From: Cellulomonas fimi | GTDB lineage: Bacteria > Actinomycetota > Actinomycetes > Actinomycetales > Cellulomonadaceae | Length of the DNA: 64,000 nucleotides | NCBI RefSeq assembly: GCF_028527925.1 | Contig: NZ_JAPESW010000014.1 | Span: forward strand, 1-64,000 | Direction: 5' to 3' | Shown here: positions 58,367-64,000 of the stretch, piece after piece | Layout of the letters: each line of letters starts with the position of its first letter | How positions within the stretch are numbered: the first letter of the stretch is position 1 | Notes under the pieces: model-generated | What the model was told of the DNA's origin: nothing | The model's input: the letters and a program-made list of their open reading frames with translations, nothing else | Databases searched by the model: none | Translations under genes and position numbers: made by a program

Positions 58367-59595
58367 CGAGGATTGATCCCGGCTCACGTCGCGTCCTGCT
58401 GGCCGTGGTGGGTGGCGACAACTGCTCAGGCTGCGGCGGCTGCGCCGCGGCGTTCGACGACGTGCGGATGACGCGGAGCGCCGACGGCTATGCGCGCCCG
58501 GAGATCACGGAGGTGGACGCGGCGCCCACCGGCCCGGCCCCGCGACTCGACACCTTCTGCCCCGGTGCAGCGCTCGACGCACCTCGGCGACCGGGCGGGG
58601 ACGTGGTCGTCGGGCGCTCCTTCGGCGTGTGGCAGGGGTGGGCGACCGACCCGGCGCTGCGGCGGTCGGGGAGCAGCGGCGGGATCCTCACCGCGCTCTC
58701 GGCGTGGCTCCTCGCCGACGGGCGCGCGGTCCGGTCGGTCGGAGTCGGGGCAGACGCCCGGGACGCCGCCCGCAGCGTCTCGGTCGTCGCGCATAACCCG
58801 GGCAGCGCGGCGCTCCTCGCGGGCTCGCGCTACGCGCCGGTGTCCGTCGCCGGGGAGCCATCTGCGTATGACGCCGACTCCGTCGTCACCGGGAAGCCGT
58901 GCGAGGTCTCCGCGATCCGGCGCCGGCTCCGGGACGTCGACGAGCAGCCGATCCTCATGTCCTTCTTCTGCGCGGGCGTCCCGAGCCAGGGGGCCACGGC
59001 CCAGCTCGTCGGCGAGCTGGGTCTGGACGCGAACGCGCCCCTGCGGTCTTTGCGCTACCGCGGTGACGGCTGGCCCGGGAGGTTCACCGCCGAGGACGCG
59101 CACGGCGCCAGCGGCGAGATGTCGTATGAGAAGTCCTGGGGCGACGTCCTCGGCCGCCGACTGCAGTGGCGGTGCAAGATCTGCGTGGACGGCGTCGGCG
59201 AGGACGCGGACATCGTCGCGGGCGACTACTGGGACGCGGACGAGCGCGGCTACCCGCGATTCGACGAGGCGGACGGGCGCAGCGTCGTCATCGCCCGGAC
59301 GCCTCGCGGCGCCGAGGTCCTGCGAGCGGCGGAGGCGGCCGGCGTGGTGGCGCTCGACCCGGTCGACCCGGCCTCCGTGTCGCAGATGCAGCCCTACCAG
59401 GTGCGACGTCGGGTCACCCTTCTGGGCCGGCTCGTCGGCGCGCGGCTCGCGGGCCGGCAGGTGCCCCGCTACCGCGGCTATGGTCTGCTGCGCTGGTCGC
59501 TCCGAGACCCGCTGCGCGCTGTGTACGACGGCTGGGGCTCCTACCGCCGTGCGCGAGCAGGGCGTCAGGACGCCGCCGCGAGGACGCGGGCATGA
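58363..59595 (+). CDS. FrhB-like (coenzyme F420 hydrogenase beta-type) Fe-S protein
   Basis: 410 residues. N-terminal cysteine cluster CSGCGGCAAAF (Cys21, 24, 27), a fourth Cys in FCPGAA, the FrhB_N/FrhB_C core (RSGSSGGILTALSAWLL, VTGKPCEVSAIRR, SFFCAGVPSQG) and a later CKICVDG pair. The family binds flavin and 4Fe-4S clusters; members in polysaccharide loci next to pyruvyltransferases are known by context but not by reaction. Real F420 dependence is unproven. Confidence 0.82.
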   Translation: MTRIDPGSRRVLLAVVGGDNCSGCGGCAAAFDDVRMTRSADGYARPEITEVDAAPTGPAPRLDTFCPGAALDAPRRPGGDVVVGRSFGVWQGWATDPALRRSGSSGGILTALSAWLLADGRAVRSVGVGADARDAARSVSVVAHNPGSAALLAGSRYAPVSVAGEPSAYDADSVVTGKPCEVSAIRRRLRDVDEQPILMSFFCAGVPSQGATAQLVGELGLDANAPLRSLRYRGDGWPGRFTAEDAHGASGEMSYEKSWGDVLGRRLQWRCKICVDGVGEDADIVAGDYWDADERGYPRFDEADGRSVVIARTPRGAEVLRAAEAAGVVALDPVDPASVSQMQPYQVRRRVTLLGRLVGARLAGRQVPRYRGYGLLRWSLRDPLRAVYDGWGSYRRARAGRQDAAARTRA

Positions 59596-60902
59596 GGTAC
59601 GTGCCGACCTGGCGCGCTCGCGCCGGTGCGCTCGTCCGGTCGCCGGCAGTGGTCGTCGCCTCACGCCTCCCCGTTCTGCTGTCCGGGTTGCTGGTGGCGC
59701 CGGTCATCGCACGGCAGCTCGGTCCGAGCGACCGAGGCCTCGCGGCCGCCGCCGTGGCGGTCCTCGCCATCGCCCCGGTCGTGCTCGGTCTCGGTGTCCC
59801 CATGGCCGTCCGGCGCGCGGCGGCGCACGGGACGGAGAGTGAGTCGCTGCGTGCGGGCCGGCGCTGGAGCATGGTGCTCGTGCTGCCGTCTGCAGGGATC
59901 GGCGCGGCGCTCTCGCCGCTGGTCCTTCCTGATACCGGCGCCGTCGAGGTGACGGTGTTCGTCCTGGCCATGGCGACCGTGCCGGCCTTCGTCCAGGTGC
60001 TGAACGACCAGAGCGTGCTCGTCGCCCGTTCCGACTTCCGAGGTATCGCCGCTCTGCAGTCGGCGCAGCCGTTGTCTTACGCGCTCGCGGTGGTCGTCGG
60101 CTGGGTCTCTGGCGAGCTGTCGTTGGTCTGGGTGATCGGCGCGTACTCCGCCTCCCTCGTCGTCGCGAGCGTGATCGGTCGAGCGCTCGTGCATGTACCT
60201 CTGCGCGGTGACAGGCTCGAACTCAGCGCGATCGTGCGCGACGGCCTCCCCTATGCGGGATCGCAGGCTGCGGAGGTGGCGACCAGCAGAGCGGACCAAG
60301 CGGTGATGGTCCTCGTCATCGGCGCCCATGGGGCGGGTCTCTACTCCGTCGCGGCGCTCTTGGGGAGCCTGCCGCTCGTGCTGGCGCAGACCGTGGGGAT
60401 GGCGGCGTTCGCGCGCCTCGCCCGAATCGACGAGGAGCGCCGACCTGCAGCACGATCGCTCGTGATCCGTGTGTCTGTGCTCTTGGGTGTCGTCAGCGGC
60501 GCGCTCCTGGCGATCTGCTGCCCATGGCTGGTTCCGCTTCTGTTCGGCCCGCCGTTCGCGGCGGCCGTGCCGGCGAGCATCGTGCTGACGGCCGCCGCGC
60601 CACTCGTCGTTTGCGCGCACGTCGGCACGAGCGTGCTGGCGGCCGAAGGCCGGGGCCACGCCATGACTGTCGCCCAGGTCGCAGGGCTGTCGATCGGCCT
60701 GGCCTTGCTCGTGGCGTTAGGCCCCAGGGCAGGGGTCGTCGGCGCCGCCGTCGCGTCGGTCCTCGGATTCGCCACGGTGACAGTGATCGTTCTCGCGTAC
60801 CTCAGGGTGCGACCTGCAGCGCTCGTGCGGTATCGCCGGTCGGACCTCGGCGCGGTACGGCGGATCCTTATCGGCCCGCAGGCGGAGGATGGGCTGCGAT
60901 GA
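59592..60902 (+). CDS. Wzx-type polysaccharide flippase
   Basis: 436 residues with about 12 membrane helices. The start VASRLPVLLSGLLVAPVIAR, then QLGPSDRGLAAAAVAV, is the N-terminal signature of the oligosaccharide flippase (MATE/Wzx-like) family, and DGLPYAGSQAAEVATSRADQ opens the second half. Would move the lipid-linked repeat unit across the membrane. Identity rests on topology and context, as Wzx proteins share little sequence. Confidence 0.83.
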   Translation: MRYVPTWRARAGALVRSPAVVVASRLPVLLSGLLVAPVIARQLGPSDRGLAAAAVAVLAIAPVVLGLGVPMAVRRAAAHGTESESLRAGRRWSMVLVLPSAGIGAALSPLVLPDTGAVEVTVFVLAMATVPAFVQVLNDQSVLVARSDFRGIAALQSAQPLSYALAVVVGWVSGELSLVWVIGAYSASLVVASVIGRALVHVPLRGDRLELSAIVRDGLPYAGSQAAEVATSRADQAVMVLVIGAHGAGLYSVAALLGSLPLVLAQTVGMAAFARLARIDEERRPAARSLVIRVSVLLGVVSGALLAICCPWLVPLLFGPPFAAAVPASIVLTAAAPLVVCAHVGTSVLAAEGRGHAMTVAQVAGLSIGLALLVALGPRAGVVGAAVASVLGFATVTVIVLAYLRVRPAALVRYRRSDLGAVRRILIGPQAEDGLR

Positions 60903-62242
60903 CTTCCGTACACACGCTCGATCACCCGGGTCCGGCCCAGACCGCGGTCCTTCCGGCGATCGCAGTGGCGGCACTCTCCCTGGCGGGCTTTATCAACCTC
61001 GCACCCACCGGCGGCGTGCTGCTGGCCACAGTGATCGTCGACGCCTGCGTCGCGGCGATGGCCGGTCTCGCCCTTCTGCAGCTGGCGAACGAACCCACCG
61101 CGCGGGTCTATCCGTGGGTTGTCGCCCTCGTCGCGCTCGCCGTCACCTACCTGGCACTGATGGTGGGCGGCACCGAGTCGCTCTCATCCGAGCTCAGCAC
61201 GTGGCGGAACGTCGCGCTGTACGCGTTTGCAGCCGTCTACACCGCGTACTGCCTGAGATCACAGGAGCAGGCGGAGCGGTTGACGTCACTCGCCATCGGG
61301 CTCGCAGGCGTGCTCGCCCTCTTCGGCGTCGCACAGGCGCTGCTCGCGGCCAGGCTCCCCGGCTTCCTGCTGGAGCCGAAGGATGCGGTCGTGTTCGGCT
61401 ACTACGGCACGGACATCGTCCGGTCCAACGGCCTAATCGGGAACACCATCGTGTACGCGACGTACCTCACGCTCATGGTGGCGGTGACGTGGGCGCGGTG
61501 GCTCGAACGTCGGGGACGTTTCCTGCTCGCGGTGGTCGGCCTGCTCCTGGTCGCGATCTACCTGACGTACTCGCGCGCCGCCATGGCGGGGTCCGTCGTC
61601 GTCCTGGCGGGAATCTTCGTCGTGACGAGGCGAGACGTGCTGCGCGCGTCGCTACGTGCACTCGCTCTCGCTGTCGGCCTTGCGCTCGGCGTCCTCGTAG
61701 CGTTCGCGACACCGCTGCGCGCCGCGATCGAGTCGTCGTTCGCCTATCGTGAGCTGTTCTTGGGGCAGAACGCCTCTGTCCAGGGTTCAAACGCGGCGCA
61801 CGCGATGGACGTGACACTCGGCATCCAGCAGTTCTCGGCGAACCCGTGGATCGGGACCGGCGTAGCGAGCCAGGCGCAGTTCTCGACGCTCTCCGAGTAC
61901 GGGATCAGCATCACCGACGGCGCGTTCTGGGCACGGCTCGCAGAGACAGGTCTCCTCGGCATGACGGCCCACCTGGCCGTAGTCGTCACGGCTGCCGCGA
62001 CGCTGTGTCGGCTCGCGGTCCGCCGTGGACCGGGCAGCAGCCTGGCGCTCGGACTTCTCGCCTTCACCATCTTCCAGTTCATGGGCGCGGCATTCGTCAA
62101 CTCCGCGTTCTACGGGAAGACGCCGTTCGTCATGTACTGGATTCTCTTCGGTGCGGCGGTTGCGCAGAACCGGTTGGCCCTGGCGTGCGATCCGGCCGTG
62201 AGCAGTCGACCAGGTTCTTCGGTGGAGCGTGTCGCCAGATGA
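60899..62242 (+). CDS. Wzy-type polymerase / O-antigen ligase family protein
   Basis: 447 residues, about 11 membrane helices, with a large extracytoplasmic loop near 280-360 containing HAMDVTLGIQQFSANPWIGT, the N-P-x-x-G-x-G region typical of Wzy_C. Polymerises repeat units outside the membrane. ATGA overlaps with both neighbours. A ligase instead of a polymerase cannot be excluded, but no second candidate polymerase is present in the window. Confidence 0.83.
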   Translation: MTSVHTLDHPGPAQTAVLPAIAVAALSLAGFINLAPTGGVLLATVIVDACVAAMAGLALLQLANEPTARVYPWVVALVALAVTYLALMVGGTESLSSELSTWRNVALYAFAAVYTAYCLRSQEQAERLTSLAIGLAGVLALFGVAQALLAARLPGFLLEPKDAVVFGYYGTDIVRSNGLIGNTIVYATYLTLMVAVTWARWLERRGRFLLAVVGLLLVAIYLTYSRAAMAGSVVVLAGIFVVTRRDVLRASLRALALAVGLALGVLVAFATPLRAAIESSFAYRELFLGQNASVQGSNAAHAMDVTLGIQQFSANPWIGTGVASQAQFSTLSEYGISITDGAFWARLAETGLLGMTAHLAVVVTAAATLCRLAVRRGPGSSLALGLLAFTIFQFMGAAFVNSAFYGKTPFVMYWILFGAAVAQNRLALACDPAVSSRPGSSVERVAR

Positions 62243-62904
62243 TGAGGTCCTCGGTGCTCGCGCGCCTCCTCGTGCGGTTCTACGGCCCGGCCGGTCCATG
62301 GCGTCGGCAGATCCTCGCGCTCGCCGTACGCCTTGAGGGGGGCCAGATGACGTCGGGCAGTCTGCGCCGGCTCCTTCGTGAGCGGTACGGCGTCGTCGTC
62401 GGGCCGTACAGCTATGGATCCCTGCTGGAGCCGGGAGCTGCCGACGTCGGCACAACGATCGGCGCCTACGTCTCCGTCGGCCCCGGCGTGCGCCGCTTCG
62501 GTGCCGCCCACCCTCTCGACGACCTGACGCTCCACCCGTACTTCTACAATCCCGCGCTCGGCTTGGTCGGTGCCGAACGTGACGTCGAGCGCACGCCCTG
62601 CGTGATCGGCGACGACGTATGGATCGGGGCCGGGGCCGTGATCCTGCCGGGCTGCAGGCGGATCGGGCGCGGCGCCGTGGTCGGTGCCGGGGCCGTCCTG
62701 ACACGAGACGTGCCGGACTACGCTGTTGCCGTCGGAAATCCCGCTCGGGTGATCCGCACACGGCTCGACGAGACGACGAGGCAGAGGCTCGCGGATGTCG
62801 ACTTCGCCGGATCATCCCCTCACGAGCTTGCGGCGATACTTGCCCAGATCAAGAGCCAGACGCTTCGACGCCCGCGCGGCGAGGCCGACGACAGACGAGG
62901 ATGA
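62239..62904 (+). CDS. CatB-type hexapeptide O-acetyltransferase
   Basis: 221 residues. Left-handed beta-helix with VGTTIGAYVSVGPGVRRFGA, then a HPLDDLTLHPYFYNP loop (the CatB/xenobiotic-acetyltransferase type with catalytic His), then CVIGDDVWIGAGAVILPGCR and IGRGAVVGAGAVLTRDVPDY, ending AVGNPARVIRTRL. Likely O-acetylates the polymer or repeat unit. The 3' end overlaps the convergent methyltransferase gene by 56 bases. Confidence 0.88.
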   Translation: MMRSSVLARLLVRFYGPAGPWRRQILALAVRLEGGQMTSGSLRRLLRERYGVVVGPYSYGSLLEPGAADVGTTIGAYVSVGPGVRRFGAAHPLDDLTLHPYFYNPALGLVGAERDVERTPCVIGDDVWIGAGAVILPGCRRIGRGAVVGAGAVLTRDVPDYAVAVGNPARVIRTRLDETTRQRLADVDFAGSSPHELAAILAQIKSQTLRRPRGEADDRRG

Positions 62905-63625
62905 CCCCCGGGAAATCACCGTGGCGGACGCGCTCGAGCATCGACTTGTCGATCCCTCGTCCGTGGAGCAGCGCGACGAGGCGGTCGAGCGAGTAGCCGT
63001 GCATCTCCATCAGCGGCGTGCTCCAGGGGCGTCGTCTGGCCAGGTTGGCGACGCCGTTGAGCGGTGGGACCCAGGCTCGCGCGAACTGCTCGAGGCGGCG
63101 TGCCGACGGGACCGGCAGGGGGAACTGCAGCACTGCCACGCCTCCGCCTGCGAGCCGAGCTAGCAGCCCGTCGATGATCTGCAGGCCGCGCCGGGTGCGG
63201 ATGTGCTGCAGCACCATCGTCGAGTGCACAAGGTCGTACGAGTCGTCGAACGGCAGGCCCTCACCGTCGGACAGCACGAAGTCGACATTCCTGACCCCCG
63301 CGCGTGCGCAGTTCTCCGCGGCCTCCGTGAGCATCGACGCCGAGACGTCCACCCCCGTGACGCGTTCGTAGTGCTCGGCGAGCGGGATCAGAACTCGCCC
63401 GACACCGCAGCCGAAGTCGAGCGCCCGACCCGTCGACGGCTGTCCCCCGCTGAGCTCGTTCACGGACTTCAGCACCGTGGCGACGTGACGGTCCCCCGAG
63501 GCGAAGAAGTCGTCCATCGCGTCGGCTGTGAGGCTGCCCCGATGGAACCGCGGGTCGCTCAAGACCCCGAAGTACGGGTCGTCCCGCCCGTACGCCTCCC
63601 AAGCCGCATCCGTGCGGTCGCGCAT
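62849..63625 (-). CDS. SAM-dependent methyltransferase (class I)
   Basis: 258 residues from ATG 63625 (MRDRTDAAWEAYGRDDPYFG), chosen because GAAGGAGGGGG lies just upstream; an in-frame start 25 codons earlier has no such site. Motif I ALDFGCGVGRVLIPLAEHYE, motif post-I VTGVDVSASML, and DSYDLVHSTMVLQHI. The W-x-x-x-G-x-D-D-P-Y-F start occurs in methyltransferases of polysaccharide loci. Substrate probably a sugar or the polymer end. Opposite strand to the cluster, with convergent overlapping ends. Confidence 0.85.
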   Translation of the reverse strand: MRDRTDAAWEAYGRDDPYFGVLSDPRFHRGSLTADAMDDFFASGDRHVATVLKSVNELSGGQPSTGRALDFGCGVGRVLIPLAEHYERVTGVDVSASMLTEAAENCARAGVRNVDFVLSDGEGLPFDDSYDLVHSTMVLQHIRTRRGLQIIDGLLARLAGGGVAVLQFPLPVPSARRLEQFARAWVPPLNGVANLARRRPWSTPLMEMHGYSLDRLVALLHGRGIDKSMLERVRHGDFPGVILVCRRPRRAGVEASGS

Positions 63626-63768
63626 GCCCCCTCCTTCGACGAGCGACCGACCCGCGCGTACCGTGGCCACGCCGGGAGCGAGCCGGTGACCTTGCCCCAC
63701 GGCGATGATTCACCCGCGAATGCGACATTTCCACCCGTCTGCTCGGCGACCGCGCGGGTTCCGGAGGC

Positions 63769-63774
63769 TAGCGT
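63769..63774 (+). promoter_or_regulatory. -10 box TAGCGT before the UDP-sugar dehydrogenase gene
   Basis: TAGCGT predicts a start near 63781, 30 bases before the ATG and upstream of AGGGGGAC. This separates the gene from the preceding operon. Confidence 0.4.
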
Positions 63775-63810
63775 GGCGTGACACACCGTCGTCTTTCCAG
63801 GGGGACACCC

Positions 63811-64000
63811 ATGCGCATCTCCGTCATCGGCTGCGGCTACCTCGGTGCCGTCCACGCGGCCTGCATGGCCAAGCTCGGCCACGAGGTCATCGGCATCGAC
63901 GTCGACCCGCGGAAGGTCGCCGCGCTGGAGGCGGGCGAGGCGCCGTTCTTCGAGCCGGGCCTGCCGGAGCTGCTGAAGGAGACGAAGGCGACGGGCCGGC
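63811..64000 (+). CDS. UDP-glucose/GDP-mannose dehydrogenase, N-terminal part
   Basis: 63 residues seen; cut by the window end. Rossmann start MRISVIGCGYLGAVHAACMA, then GHEVIGIDVDPRKVAALEAG and APFFEPGLPELL, the UDPG_MGDP_dh N-terminal signature. Four-electron oxidation of a nucleotide hexose to the uronic acid, supplying an acidic precursor for the polysaccharide. AGGGGGAC ribosome site. Confidence 0.92.
   Translation, partial: MRISVIGCGYLGAVHAACMAKLGHEVIGIDVDPRKVAALEAGEAPFFEPGLPELLKETKATGR

Noticed and set aside
1..64000. tRNA, rRNA, CRISPR arrays, insertion sequences, prophage genes
   Set aside because: I looked for cloverleaf T-arm motifs, regularly spaced short repeats, transposase motifs and terminal inverted repeats by eye and found none; a tRNA scan would be the decisive check.

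Overview
The window looks like the chromosome of a flagellated, very GC-rich actinobacterium, most likely a Cellulomonas-type genus. The lineage is an inference. It rests on extreme third-position GC, a flagellar export cluster next to typical actinobacterial families (DUF2530, DUF4012, LAxTG/LxxTG wall-anchored proteins), many genes with a TAnnnT -10 box only 6-8 bases before the start codon (leaderless transcripts), and a CebR/CelR-like glucan operator. I see no rRNA, tRNA, CRISPR array, insertion sequence or prophage.

Layout. 1-14.8 kb: housekeeping and accessory genes. These are a TetR regulator divergent from an acyl-CoA oxidase, an aldo/keto reductase, a DUF2599-like lipoprotein, a PAS-PAS-GAF-PP2C phosphatase, an LAITG wall protein, purL, a two-gene unit (cytoplasmic trypsin-like protease with a 25-residue repeat tail plus an MvdD/TgmB-like ATP-grasp ligase), and rsgA. 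The 3' end of the lipoprotein gene is duplicated at the left edge of the window and fused onto the TetR reading frame. 14.9-26 kb: one tightly overlapping flagellar cluster, flbD-motA-motB-fliL and fliM-fliN-fliO-fliP-fliQ-fliR-flhB-flhA, ending in an FlhF-like protein without a visible GTPase P-loop. 26-34.2 kb: a second PP2C phosphatase, ctaG, DUF2243, an MFS exporter and an 1149-residue GH94-like phosphorylase with a CebR-like operator. 34.2-44 kb: csrA, then the chemotaxis operons cheA-cheW and mcp-(half sugar-binding protein)-cheB-cheR-cheY-cheX-cheY-cheX-like. 44-50.3 kb: DUF2530, LMW phosphatase, NCS2 purine permease, VanZ, and a DUF4012 protein between two paralogous wall-anchored proteins. 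50.4-64 kb: an exopolysaccharide locus with acetyltransferase, Wzz/BY-kinase, priming transferase, three glycosyltransferases, pyruvyltransferase, FrhB-like protein, Wzx, Wzy, a second acetyltransferase, a methyltransferase and the start of a UDP-sugar dehydrogenase gene.

How the parts work together. Four sites with the same layout, CTCA-N16-(A/G)CCGAT, precede flbD, fliM, cheA and mcp. They look like promoters for a FliA/WhiG-class motility sigma factor and would tie motor, export gate and chemotaxis genes into one regulon. In the polysaccharide locus a lipid-linked repeat unit would be primed by the 52.7 kb transferase, extended and decorated, flipped by Wzx, polymerised by Wzy and length-controlled by the Wzz/BY-kinase. 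The LMW phosphatase at 44.3 kb is a possible counterpart of that kinase.

The strongest candidate for something undescribed is the protease/ATP-grasp pair at 11.07-13.62 kb. A ligase related to graspetide macrocyclases sits 10 bases behind a signal-less trypsin-fold protein whose tail holds regular Thr/Asp/Gln-rich repeats, and no short precursor peptide is visible nearby.
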